DNA from: Actinernus sp. WN-2022
Lineage: Eukaryota; Cnidaria; Anthozoa; Actiniaria; Actinernidae
NCBI GenBank assembly: GCA_030867875.1
Contig: JAOWCC010000443.1
Coordinates: 29,121 to 93,120 of the forward strand
Length of the DNA stretch: 64,000 nt
Reading direction: 5' to 3'
Each line of letters starts with the position of its first letter. The first letter of the stretch is position 1. Under the pieces are notes generated by a model. That model did not search any database. It saw only the letters and a program-made list of their open reading frames with translations, and was not told where the DNA came from. Shown here piece after piece: positions 1 through 11,342 of this stretch. The translations under genes were made by a program, and so were the position numbers.

Positions 1-659
1 CATCTTCTTGAGCGGTGAGCTGCTTCAACCTGTCCTTGCGTATCTTCTCGACTTTATCTTTCAGAGTCGCACGTGTTTGCTGTAGCACCTTAATCTGTTT
101 ACCATAAAACAGATCTACCTCCTGGCTGACAGCATCTGACTTCACTTCAACTTTCCTCTTCATTTCTGTTACCGAGGAGAGAGCAGCTTTGATACTGGGA
201 ACTTTGTCTTCAGCTTTCTTCTTAGCAGCTAGGATGGTTTCCTTTTCATTTCCGATCACATCAGACGTGAAGAGATACTTGTGATCCCGGTGATCAACAA
301 TGGTACAGTCGCGGCATATCAATTCCTGGCAGGTTTTGCAGAAGAGTTTCAATACCTCCCCCTTGTGCTTCACACATAATGGCAACTTTTCCATCGCACG
401 AGGACCAGCTCTCTTCACCTGGTCGAGAGTCATGATGCTGTGATGTTTTGTTGACAGTACACGTTGATGAGCTGTGATACAAAAGTGACACATAAACACA
501 CAGCAGTCTGTACACCTTCCCATGGTAGTTTCTTGGCTGTCACAGTTCTCACATTGCATTGGCCTCTTCACTTTGTCTTCAGCCGAGCATATTGCTAATA
601 GAGAGGAGGTTATTGACCCAGAAGTTCACTTTTAGACCGGAGACAGCACTGGCGGTGAT
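1..659 (-). CDS. TRIM-type protein, B-box/coiled-coil exon (partial, frameshifted)
   Basis: Read on the minus strand, this exon begins after a good acceptor (ttgcag, 660-665) with residues resembling the post-RING linker of TRIM proteins (motif VNFWVNNLL). It then has a Cys/His B-box 1 (CENC, CTDC, CHFC), a B-box 2 (CVKH, CKTC, CRDC, then HRDH) and a Lys/Glu-rich coiled coil running off the left edge. The phase matches the RING exon donor at 10568, so I join them as one gene. TRIM proteins are RING E3 ubiquitin ligases that oligomerise through B-box and coiled coil; substrate-binding C-terminal domains would lie outside the window. Oddity: the linker and B-box parts are in different frames, changing near 575-600, which implies a net 1-nt indel, an assembly error or a missed tiny intron. 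Family assignment is firm; whether the gene is functional is open. Confidence 0.75.
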
Positions 660-1760
660 CTGCAATGATCAACAACCACTGACTAGTTTTAAAATGTACT
701 GGGATTTTCGAGATTCAAGGTGTTACTGTAAAAGAAAGGATTTCTTCTGCTATAAAATACACGAGCAACGACAAAGCGACTTAAAATGTATGATTTGTAA
801 TATGATAATTAAACTGACGTTTTAAATTTGCTCTCCGGCTTTAATAACTAAGGATACTTTCTGATGAACGTTGTTCCCTCTATATATGAACATCTAGTCC
901 TTTAACTTGTAAATCAAATCAAGAGAGTATAAGAATAAGTAAGAGGGGGAATCTTGTAGCGCGCGGTGTGTGATGATGTCTAATAAAATCCATAAGTAGC
1001 TGAAGCAAAGTGTGCGAGCGCGCGATAACAATCTCATGGCGCGATACTGGCCGCGAAGATAGAGCGGTTTTGTTGTCGCGCGCGCTCAGCTCAGCTCAGC
1101 TGCTTCCGGTTACTAATATTTTCTTTTTTCGAACAAAGAAATATATGATGTCGCAAATGGAGATCGGGGACCTGATTTAGTTTTAATATATGTAAATATA
1201 TATTGAGGCAAGCCTAAAAGCGGAGCTCTCAATTATCAGAACTGAAGTAACGACCCGAAAATAACGATAAATTATACACAAAAAACAAACATAAAAACAA
1301 AAATAACTGGTAGAATAAAGGAAAATCAGCGCAAAAGGTTCAGCAGAAAAGAGAAGAAAACGGAAAAATGAAAAAAAACATCGAAACTTTAAGCGCGCGC
1401 GCTGACGTTGTTCGAAATGACGTGCTCATATTGCGTCAGCAGCTCGTGCAAATTAAAACTCAATGGCACGATTCACGGACATTAAAAGAGTTTGATCGAA
1501 TCTGGTGTAATGTTTTTATGATAATAATAATAATAAGTTCTTGAGAACGCAGTGAACTTGTTTTAAACACACTAAAACACCTAGCAGTAAATTAAAATTG
1601 AAACAATTTGATCCAATAAAGAAGTATTCATTCAGTCTTCCTTTTCGAGTTTGTCCGTGACTCGTGAGCTATATAGAACCATTCCAGAAACATTTCCCAG
1701 CTTGAAGTTGAAGAATTCAGCGGCTATGAGTGCAATGTCTTCTAAAGTAGTAAAATGAAG
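660..1760. other. Intron segment, repeat remnants
   Basis: No coding potential recognised. 1205-1330 is an inverted, diverged copy of 10430-10535 (shared features: an AGGCAAGCC box, a GCGGAGCT box and an AACGACCCG box), so both belong to one dispersed repeat family. Around 1010-1095 and 1395-1405 there are GC/CG-alternating stretches. Confidence 0.5.
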
Positions 1761-2745
1761 CTTAACTATTACTGGCTACTTGCTTTGAGGGTTAGTTAAA
1801 TCTGACTAAGTTCAAAGAGCAATGCCCTGAGATTCCCACACACCCTAATGTATAGACCAGTGGTCCTATTGAACTGCATTAGGCATATTAAAAATTAATA
1901 ATTTCATCTAAATCCTCCTTTCTTTGCATAAGTTAACTATAGTTGACATTATTTCACTGCAGAAAAAGGGACTAAAATGACAGTTACAGAAAAAAATATT
2001 TCTCCTCAGATTCTAAATTTTCTCACAAAAATGCATATTTCACATAAAATTTAGAGTTTCATGTTTGCACTAACCTCACTTTCTGTCTCCCAACACCTAA
2101 ACTTGCCCAGCACCAAGCCATTCTGTCCACAAGCACTTCACAGCAAGCTAAATTCATCCATAATGACCGCAAAGCATGCCGGGAAATCCTACCAAAGAGG
2201 GACACGACCCTTCCTCCATCTTCATTCTTCGAAATATATACTAAAGCCATTTTGACCTAATAGCTTCATATTAGAATCAATGGCAAGTAAATGTTGTCCA
2301 ATATTCCAAAAAAGCTATGATAGGTGGCTCCAGACCTCCATTTATAAAGCCCACGCTAAAGTGACAGAAGACGTCCTGGCCCATTCACGAGTGGAAAATG
2401 AGGCTCTTTCTCTATCACAATAGCAGGCACAGACTCAGTTCTTCGAGAAAGTGCTGATTCAAGCTCTCATCAGACTTAATGATGTCCTCCAGCACTCTAA
2501 AAATGGGGGGAAATGCATTAAAAAGCCTTAAATTCTGTATTCCCCCAAACAGACGTCCCTCCAGCTCCGTAGCAATGCGACGTCAACGTATCCAAAATGG
2601 CCGACAAAAAACTTTGAGCCCCCAGTATTATTGGTCAGATGAAAATTCCATGGTAACAGTGACTACAGTTTTCTTAGGGGGGAGGGTTTGTTGCAGTCTA
2701 GAGTGAGCCAAAAATCAGTTAAAAGCCCTTGGGGCTTAAAGAATT
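1761..2745 (+). repeat. piggyBac-like MITE family, copy A (degraded)
   Basis: About 600 bp (1761-2361) matches the reverse complement of 35189-35830 at high identity by eye. The right end (2648-2745) matches 38141-38255 and closes on a GGGGCTTAAAG-like terminus next to AATTAA. The intact copy at 35189 shows the TTAA-flanked CCCTTTGAGCCCC termini, so this is a longer, decayed family member. Short ORFs here are chance. Confidence 0.6.
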
Positions 2746-3528
2746 AAATAAAGGTCACGATTTGAAAAACAAAAACAAAGCAGAACTAGAGATAAACGAT
2801 TCTCTGTAAAAGAGCATTAATTCAGTGGCAGTCAAAACGTTTTTGCGTTCGAAAGGAGAACGCCATCCTAATCTGGTGTCCGTTTGGGCTCCCTGTGTCT
2901 CACAGGGTATCTTTTTTTCTCCATTTAAAAAAAAATAACCTCGTTCTGGCGCGTGAAAATGCGCACACGGTCGTTTGGAGTCGTTTCGTTTGTTGCGCTG
3001 TGGTTCACTCGGTAAGTAATATAATATTTCTTCAATCAAATGCAATGTTGTCTAAAACGTACGTAGGTACGATTTATCAAAGCCTGAGAAAAGTGTGTAC
3101 TACTTCTGGGCCATTTCCAAAACCCCATTCTCGAGCTACAACAAGCATATCCCCGGGGTGTACCCCCCAGGATGGCCGTTGATAAGTGCATAAATAGACC
3201 CAGCTTAACTAGAAATGTAAATACCAAGTATCATCTTCATATTCACCTTCACTTTATATAATTACTTTCGTCTTCGACTAAATTTATTTAACTTCCGTTG
3301 TTTGTAATTATCTTTTTTGCCTGAGTGGTCCTGACTCAATAACTTTTAGGTTTTTTTCAGGGCCAACTCACTCATTATTTCTTAAAAATGTATAAATTGC
3401 ATGTAATTTTCCTCCTACCATCTAAGTAAAAAATAAAATAAATTGCTGTCAACGGTCAGTTGCCTTGGGTCGTCTGTCGGCAATACCGGCGGAACACCAG
3501 TAATTTCGATGCTATCTCTCCGCGAGTA
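2746..3528. other. Intron segment, nothing recognised
   Basis: AT-rich sequence with scattered short ORFs on both strands that overlap each other and show no domain. No repeat structure identified. Confidence 0.4.
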
Positions 3529-3720
3529 TTAATTGTTATCCAGTGTAGCGTTGTGGTCTCTCATAGCCACCTCTAACTCTTCGGTTGTCTTTCTCGGTAT
3601 CTTCATAGCTTGTTCGATTTCGGTCGTTTGTTTCTTGGTGCTTTGTAAAGCCTTCAGTACGTTGTCGTATTTTTCGTTCCACAACTTCATGAAAGTATCC
3701 TCACTTAAACTTTTAGCCAT
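3529..3720 (-). CDS. Short hypothetical ORF, charged helical peptide
   Basis: A 63-codon ORF with a favourable start context (acATGgct). It encodes a highly charged, probably helical peptide rich in Lys, Glu, Thr and Asn with no Cys or membrane segment. The composition looks protein-like, unlike the neighbouring chance ORFs, and could be the first exon or gag-like N terminus of a lost element. No family recognised and no donor site chosen. Confidence 0.25.
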   Translation of the reverse strand: MAKSLSEDTFMKLWNEKYDNVLKALQSTKKQTTEIEQAMKIPRKTTEELEVAMRDHNATLDNN

Positions 3721-3822
3721 GTTTTAAATGATTTTCTATTGATTTTAGCCATAACCGGTCATGAATACTTCGCTGTTGGACACCACGTGACACTTCAAGA
3801 AAATCAGAAATTGTTCCATTAA

Positions 3823-5258
3823 TAGCTGCGGTTACACTAGAGTTTGTGAAAGAGTTTGCAGGGCTTTTATAGGGCTTTCGTAGCTCTGGCCATTTCGTGG
3901 TTACACTAGACCAGTTTTACTAGGTATATTGGAAATTTACCCGGGTAAATTCATGTTTTCGTATCTAACCGATTTCCCCAGGAGAAAACGTACCTAGGTA
4001 TATTTCCATGGTTACGAAAGAAAGAACAATGGAACTTTACCTTGATAGCACCCCAGATAAGTCTTAGGGGTCGCTGCCGACCCCAGATAGTTCAATTCAG
4101 CCAATGAAATTTCGAGGATCTGACAGTACAATAGGCCTTCGCGCCACAAAGTTACTGAGGCGTGATATTCAACGGTCTTCGTGTAACCGCTGTACTAGGC
4201 CTTGACACAAATATCCGGATATTTTTTTAGATATTTAGAAGCTCCTGGGATATTTAGAAAAACACGAGATATTTAGAAAAAAATATGATATTTTTGGATA
4301 TTTAGGACTTAATCTTGGGTCTAAAACCCCAAATGACTACTATAAACGACCAAAACTCACTGAAGAATCCAACCAAATCGGCGCTACGGGATCCCTGTGA
4401 TCCTGACATCGAGGTTGGGGGCCGCCCCGCATATTTTCAGGGCTCTCAAGTACTTCCAGTCCAACCTCGTTCCTAGGGGTCTTTACGCGCCTAATCCAAG
4501 ATGGCGTCGAAAGTACCCCTGGTACAGGCTGGTGGGATTCTGCCATTGATTGGCTAGACGTTTCGCGCGCGCTCATTGGAGAATTTCGAATAGCGCGTGC
4601 ATTTTTGATTTGAAAAATAAACTGGCGATGTCGTCTTTCGCATTGCGCGTTCAAAATTCGTTGAAAATAACTACAAATTCATCAGAACGTTTTTGCCTTT
4701 TTAATACTCACTTCGCAACTGGGTACAAGTAGAACAATGTACGGTTGGCATTCATTGGGTTCACACTTCAACCGCTAACCATTCTTCAGCGATGATGAAT
4801 CCAAGATGGCGGATGTTCTTCAAAATATGCCCATATATTGGGCATATTTTTGGGTCACATGACCAGCGTGTACCAGGGGTACTTTCGACGCCATCTTGGA
4901 TTAGGCGCGTAAAGACCCCTGGGAACGAGGTTGCTTCCAGTCACCAATTTGCAGTCGTCCATGTTTTTTAGAGCCGTTTCGACCGAGTTAACTCAAGGCT
5001 TGTTATTTCCCTTCTCATTATTTGATCTTTTACTACAATGGAATATGGGGATATTTAGAGAAATTTTCGAGATATTTAGGATTTTTTTTGGGATATTTAG
5101 AGATTTTTTCGAGAATTTCCGGAAACATATTTAGGCCATTTTTCGAGATATTTGTGTCAAGTCCTACGCTGTACCCATGTAAATTCAAACCCCAGATGGA
5201 TTTTATTGGGGACAGTTTTACTGGGTAGACGACTTTATCTGGGGTAGTGTAACCGCAG
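3823..5258. mobile_element. Three nested terminal-inverted-repeat elements
   Basis: The outer element is bounded by AGCTGCGGTTACACTA at 3823 and its inverse ending at 5258, with AAT on both flanks. Inside, 4198-5163 is bounded by GGCCTTGACACAAATATC and its near-inverse, and its arms carry many ATATTTAG units (4205-4312, 5040-5155). The innermost pair, 4460-4524 and 4869-4933, is a ~65-bp inverted repeat. No transposase is encoded; these are MITE-like insertions within insertions. Confidence 0.7.
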
Positions 5259-5723
5259 CTAATAGGTACTACTTGTTTTCTTCCATTAAGAAACGATTGA
5301 AACCAGTCAAGCGAATGCTCCATTTATGGGAATGTGTGATTTTCTAAATTATCTCAATGATCAGTGTAAATTTTTTGCCGTTATGCGTAAAATATTCGAC
5401 TTCCAACCTTAAATTGTCTTAAATCTCCGCGTGCACGCCATACGCGTCATGTTCTTTCTGTTGTATGTCGTCACCTTTTCCGTTACATATGCGCGTGCAA
5501 CTCATTTGCACGTGCAGTATTTATTTTCGTAATTTAGAAAGCTGAAGCATCAGACGATATTGACAACATGCAACACGGACATAGCCTGCGTGCAGACGTT
5601 ACACGGACATCACAAGACCGAGAGAAGACTGGATTGAAAACGGTGGTAAAATCTTACTAACCAGAGTGATCTTTGTATTTTTGTTATTTTCAATCCTTTT
5701 TGTTAGGGCCACAAGGGAGAATA
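5259..5723. other. Intron segment, dispersed repeat fragment
   Basis: No gene. 5345-5470 is similar to 12541-12660 (shared GATCAGT, TTTTGCCGT and CATGTTCTTTCTGTTGTATG blocks), so it is a dispersed repeat present twice here. Confidence 0.45.
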
Positions 5724-6352
5724 TAGCCTGATTTTCAGACGGTACGAGGTCGCCCGCTCACTTCCTCCCTCTCCCCGTCTGATGGACTTCATAGACTTTC
5801 GTGTTCCTGACGTCATCAACCTTTGTTTTTACAATAAGCCAATACGAACACGCGTAAGAATCGAAGCGTGAAGTGTTGAACAGTCGTGCAGTAGCGGCTT
5901 TTACTAGTTGGATCTATCAGCTTTCATGCACTGAAAATAACATTCTACAGCTTCAAACTTCTGTCGATTTCTCAGAATGGTATCCTGTTTCAGCTGCTGT
6001 GGTTCTTTGTAGAGCAGGAACTTTTTAAACGGACGTCTGCGTGCAGTATTTGCAGGACAAGTGTATGAGAATGCATACAAGAAATATCTGCCTCGATTCC
6101 ATGCCGTAAAGTTTGTTACTCATAACTTAGAACTTTTACGCTTTTACTTTTATTTTTAAAACGTTTTGAACCTTGATATGTATGCCGATTAGTTACACAA
6201 GACCCTAAAGTTGTCCTAGTGTAGGTTTTTTGGTATCAGAGATTGTTTTAACCGGACTTTTTGTGCAAAGTTTAGATGCCATTGCCATACGTGAACATAC
6301 GGAAGTGTTTCATAATTCTGAAAACAAAAATATTCACCCAAGTGCCATGAAA

Positions 6353-7010
6353 CTTTTTCCATAACATACTCAGAGAGGTTTCACTGACCATAAATGGCTC
6401 TGCTCTTGACCGAACTGACTCTTTTAAATATTTAGGAGTGACAGTCAGTCAGAACATGAGTTGGTCAGAACACGTGGATAGAGTCAGTAATAAAGTCAAT
6501 CAACGTCTTGGCATCATCCGCCGGGTAAAGCATTTGCTGCCCTTGCATGCGCGGCTAACTCTCTATAAATCTCTTGTCCTTCCCTTACTTGACTATGCCG
6601 ATATCGTCTGGGGAGATAAGAATAATACCGTCCTCATGGATCACCTTCAAGTTCTTCAGAATAATGCTGCTCGACTTATGCTCGACTTTCCCTCAAGCTC
6701 TTCTGCATCTGAAGTACTCGAACTATTAAACTGGAAACCACTGTACCTTCGACGGCGCTATCATCGCTGTATTACTATCTTCAAATGCTTAAATAGCATG
6801 GTGGACTTCAACTTTAAATTAAAGAAGAATCACGACTTTCATACATATAATACACGCCGTCAGCACAATCTACATTTACCATTCGCACGTAGGAATTGGG
6901 GACAGCAGAAGTTTACCTACCATGCACTATTAGACTGGAACTCTTTAGACTCTGAAGTTATACAATCAACTACATTATCAATTTTTAAATCTTACTGGCA
7001 CATAACTTAA
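6353..7010 (+). pseudogene. LINE reverse transcriptase, C-terminal fragment
   Basis: An open frame of about 200 codons encodes the region downstream of the RT catalytic core of non-LTR retrotransposons: a KYLGVT block, a thumb-like segment with RLGIIRRVKHLLP, then an LLDYADIVWG-type block, and finally a conserved WNSL near the C terminus. The 5' part (endonuclease and catalytic RT) is missing. The copy ends shortly before an (ATT)n tract at 7152-7176, the usual 3' tail of such elements, so it is a 5'-truncated insertion within the Mutator-like element. Confidence 0.75.
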
Positions 7011-7151
7011 TTTCATAATAATCCTTGTTCTATTTCTATCTTATTTCGACCACTTAACTTTCCTGTTTTCCATATATTAGTGAAATATATATTTTTAATA
7101 CAGGACCTCCCTGAAAATCACAAATTGTGAGTGGAGCTTTCGTGTCAAAAT

Positions 7152-7176
7152 ATTATTATTATTATTATTATTATTA
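7152..7176. repeat. (ATT)n microsatellite, LINE 3' tail
   Basis: About eight ATT units directly downstream of the LINE fragment. A second microsatellite, (ATCT)n, lies at 7681-7704. Confidence 0.8.
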
Positions 7177-7848
7177 TGTGTGTTCACTCCTGCAGAAAAA
7201 AATATAATATTTCATGAAAGATTTGGTCTTCTAAAAGCCAAAAACCTAGGAGAATGTTTAAGATCTATTAAATGCATGAGATTTATAAGCGGAGGAAGAT
7301 TAGTGATTTACCAAAGCCCGTACATAGATTATATTCACAAACACATCGTTCCGATGAATGAATGATTCCAATGCTTTCTTCTGCTCTGGATATAGCTTCG
7401 AAATCCTGAAAACTTTACAATTTCGGTCGACACACTGCTCAAGTTCTTCCCCAACGCCATTCAAGAAAAATATGCGAGCACATTCCTTAAATTCCAGACT
7501 TTGCCAAAAGTGTAAAGTTCGCTCTGATTGGCTGACATTATGACGTCAGGAACACGAAAGTCTATGAAGTCCATCAGACGGGGAGGGGGAGGAAGTGAGC
7601 GGACGACCTCGTACCGTCTGAAAATCAGGCTAGGGAGAATACGGTATTTACTGTAATTGTGCACCCTCTTTAAATAAAGTGTTATCTATCTATCTATCTA
7701 TCTACACGTTTCTGGCCGATCCGAACGGGCAAGAAGACTCTTGATTTGATGTTTGTGACGTCACGTTACGTACGTGCTGACGTCGTAGTGCGTCAAAATA
7801 GGAAAACATTACTTCCGGTTGCCGTCCGTGACTCACGAACGTCTGGTG

Positions 7849-8612
7849 CTTAAAGTGCATATGAAGCGAAAATTAAGTTGAGCTAATGTTAAAATGCTTT
7901 CGAAATGAGGAATAATGACATTTTCCGTTTGAACATCTTATCTCGTTTCAGAGATATTCAGGTTTTTGTAATATACAAATGAGTTGACCTATGACGTCAT
8001 TTTGTTTGCACAGCCTGGAGACAAATCACAAAATGAAGAATATCTCTACAAGTATTGGATAAAAACTATTGAAACTTTGCAAATATGTGGTACTATGGAA
8101 AATACACATGCAAATTATGATGTTGCCATGGAAACACTCTGGCCCCAGGCTTCCACTACAAATAACACAAACTTCCCTAATTTCTCCTTTGTCAAACACA
8201 ATTTTTTTGGGTGTGGGTCCAAAATTAGATTTGGAACTGAATGCAGGCATTGTATGTGAGTAGTTTAAGCAAATTATAATTTGAAACATGGAAAGAAATT
8301 GGAATTTTATGTTCAAGGTGAAAGGTGCGTGGGGCCATGAGAGTTTCCATGGCAACACCATAATTTGCACAATGATGTGTACTTTTCATAGTGTCATACA
8401 TGTGCAAAGTTTCAGTAATTTTTATTCAAAACTTGTAGAGATATTCTTCATTTTGTGATTTGTCTCCAGGCTATGCAAACAATATTCAAAAAACCTGAAT
8501 ATCTCTGAAACGAGACAAGATGTTGACAAACGGAAAACATTATTCCTCATTTCGAAAGCATTTTAACATTAATAGATATCAACTTACATTTCGCTTCATA
8601 TGCACTTTAAGG
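7849..8612. mobile_element. Fold-back element with ~280-bp arms
   Basis: 7849-8132 and 8343-8612 are reverse complements apart from scattered mismatches, beginning at CTTAAAGTGCATATGAAGCG and its inverse. The spacer is about 210 bp. It contains no transposase. The open frames here are shadows of the palindrome. Confidence 0.7.
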
Positions 8613-10567
8613 GCTTGACATTTAAATCGGCCGTTGCTAGGGAAAGTTTGCAGCCTCGTATAAAAACACGGAAAATTAAAGAGTGGGCAATGATTATTGT
8701 CAAGGTGACTCCTTGGGTAAAGTCTTGTAGTTTGATGACGTCATTGAGTGACGTAATGATGACGTCATCAAAATCAGAAAAATTCACTCCAAGGATTTTT
8801 AATCTACTAGTAATTTATGAATATTTTCCGAACCTACGAATTAAGGCGCATAAAACCGAGCATGCGTTTGCCATTACGACAAAAAAATAAAGATTTTAGT
8901 ACACTTTTCAGTCCAATTTTAAGCGGCTTTTTTGGCAAATAAAAAGCCATAACTTTGGTTTGCAAAATCCATGCTCGATTTTGTGGAGAACATGGCCGAC
9001 AACATTTTAACGGGAAAACGTTTGGTGTTTAGTGAAAGCGCGCTAAATGTTTAGTATTTTTAGAAACCGGAAGTGAAGAAATTAACGGTGCGCAAAAGTG
9101 CCTGTTTTGTGGTCGTGAAATAGTCGCAGAACTGTTGTTGCAGTAAAGTCTACAATAATTGGTCGAACAGGATGTGCATTTTCTCCTATTGGCCTCCGAC
9201 AATGGCCAGTTTTGGGACTTGGCTGAATACTCCAGTCTGCAATGAGCTAGCTCAGGGATTGTCTGCAATGAGCTTCGGACTATAGCTACTGTGTGGAGCA
9301 CATGCCAGGAACCCGGCATTTCGCGGCAAACCGAAGAGCCAATAGAAACCAAGCTAAAATTAGACCGAGATTCGACAACTTTCACTTGAAGTTGAATCTC
9401 GTGGCGTTCACAACAGTTTGTTTTCCGACTTCAAAAATACTTTTTTTAAGGATGAAAACTGATCTGTATTTTAATTAGTTGCACTGAGGTTCAATCACAA
9501 CTTTACCAGGAACCGAAAGCATTATCTGGAGACAACAATGTGCATGTTTGTGGAAGATTTGAGTTGAAAACCTGCCGGTCGAAAATCACTTGACTTCTTG
9601 CAGTGTTATTGAGTGGCCGTACTTTTCTTCGTGTTTTTGGAAACCATTTTCTCGCTGGAAGCAGCCATTTCAGCCTCTGTATCTTTGACAAATTTAGATA
9701 CTATTTACTTGATGTTCTTTCAATCTATCAACAGTAGAAAGAGCTCGGCTACATCTGAGAATCTAATTACAAGTTTGCTTTCTCATACATCGGCGATTTC
9801 CTGACTGACTTCATCAAGGTGTTGGCGGCGCCGTACGCTTGCCGTTACTTTTTTTACCCGGTACAAATTATTAATTATTTCCCTTTCTCAGGTTCAAGTA
9901 CAGTTAGGTGATTTTCGAGTCCTGAACGATTCCTCCAAAATTATCGGATTGAGATTCTAGCTTGTCAAGTTTTGTTTTTTTCACACGATAAACCAAGCTT
10001 TTCATTTTCCCCGCTGCAGCTTGTTCCGACTTTTGAACACTTTACTTCATTCATTCATGAAAACCTTTCAGGTAAACCACGAATAAAACTTACAAACATG
10101 TGTAAGTATTAAAACTATCAGGTGGCCGGTGAACACGCATAAAACTAGCCTGAGGAAACAGCCGATTCATATATCCCGAGTCGGCTGTTTTCAGTCAGGC
10201 TAGCAAAAACCGGAAGTCAAAATCGCATCTGGTGCTGCGAGCATAACAACGGTGTTGCATATATAGCAACGAAATATGTCAATGGGCCCTTAAGCTCTCT
10301 AATTTTAATTACGTCTGCACGCACGCATTACATTTTCCGTTACATTTGCGCGTGTAACTCAACATCTTTTTTAATTTTCAAAACTTTTAAACCTTTTGCA
10401 CTGATTTCCCTTCATTCTATCAGTTATTACTTGTTTTTCTTTGTTTTCTTTATGTAATTTATCGTTTCTTTCGGGTCGTTCCTCAGTTCAAATCATTGGG
10501 AGCTCCGCTTTAGGCTTGCCTAAATATATATATATATATTATTAATTGATGTATTCAATTTCCGTAC
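8613..10567. other. Intron segment without recognised genes
   Basis: Unique-looking AT-rich intron sequence. A short imperfect inverted repeat sits at about 10143-10203 (CTAGCCTGA / TCAGGCTAG around CGACTC-like cores). The inverted copy of the 1205-1330 repeat lies at 10430-10535, followed by an (AT)n tract immediately downstream of the RING exon. Confidence 0.45.
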
Positions 10568-10750
10568 CTGGACGTCTGTACGACACTCTGGACAAGCAAC
10601 CATCTTCTTGACCCGTGACTTGGCGACCAGGTTTTCCAGGCAGTGTCTGCAGTAGCTATGTAGACAGGGTAGAACTCGAGGGTCCTTGTACTGCTCCAGA
10701 CAGATAGCACACGTCACCTGTTTTACCAGTCCTTGTGTCAGTGCTGCCAT
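10568..10750 (-). CDS. TRIM-type protein, first exon (RING finger)
   Basis: A 61-codon first exon opens with ATG at 10750 and ends at a consensus donor (CAG then GTACGG). It encodes a complete C3HC4 RING: C14, C17, C29, H31, C34, C37, C53, C56. This is the E2-binding module of an E3 ubiquitin ligase. The following intron (660-10567) is about 9.9 kb and packed with transposon remnants. In phase 0 it joins the exon at 659, which supplies the TRIM linker, B-boxes and coiled coil. RING plus B-box plus coiled coil is the tripartite motif architecture, which is expanded in cnidarians and other animals. I cannot assign an orthologue. Confidence 0.82.
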
Positions 10751-10849
10751 GTTTTATTTCACACCTACTAAGAACACGAAGACCTTTAACAGAGAACGGC
10801 ATACGAAAACGAATTAATAATAATAATGGTCATATTTATATGGCGACAT

Positions 10850-11095
10850 TTCACCACAGTTACGTCTTGTCAGTGAAATTACGTATCGCTCATAGCTGCC
10901 ACGCTGTTTACAATTTTGAGAGCTGTGTGGTGGGAAACAATTGCCTGCTCTTTGTACCAAAGAGTATAACCGATTCTTTCACGTCCCATTCAAACATTGA
11001 TCAGAACTGAGCTGAGTGGAAGGAGACAAGGCCAACAGCTTATAAGTCACTGTCAGGAGCTGGCCGAGTTTCGATCCCGCGAGGCCATCCCGAGG
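10850..11095 (-). mobile_element. SINE, older copy
   Basis: Blocks TTCTTTCACGTCC and AAGGAGACAAGGCCAAC, and a degraded B-box-like TTTCGATCCC, are shared in order with the SINE at 61490-61775. The tRNA-like head is largely decayed here. Confidence 0.5.
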
Positions 11096-11342
11096 GCTAT
11101 TATCGAGGCTGGCTTTGCTTTTCCCTTTGCACTCAAATAGTTTAGTGATTTCAAATAAGTAATTTCACGTGATTGCTATTATCCAATTAACTGCTTTGAT
11201 GTTTTTACAGAGCGCGATGTTTGAAATTAAAATATGTTATTTGGTATATAATAGTCCGGCTTTATGAATCCAACAAATACCAACATTGGTGCATAGGATA
11301 AAATACAATAATATAATAGTAGTAGTATAATACTACAAATTA

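Larger units (their letters stand above)
5724..7632. mobile_element. Mutator-like TIR element (non-autonomous) with 9-bp target duplication
   Basis: Termini TAGCCTGATTTTCAGACGG and its inverse extend into long inverted arms (5724-5815 and 7540-7632). Both sides are flanked by the perfect 9-bp direct repeat GGGAGAATA (5715-5723 and 7633-7641). Long TIRs with a 9-bp duplication fit the Mutator-like class; class assignment is an inference because no transposase is present. The interior carries a 5'-truncated LINE fragment. Confidence 0.72.

Noticed and set aside
7984..8407. Overlapping ORFs of 60-114 codons
   Set aside because: Same palindromic fold-back read on both strands; no domain, no consistent coding frame.
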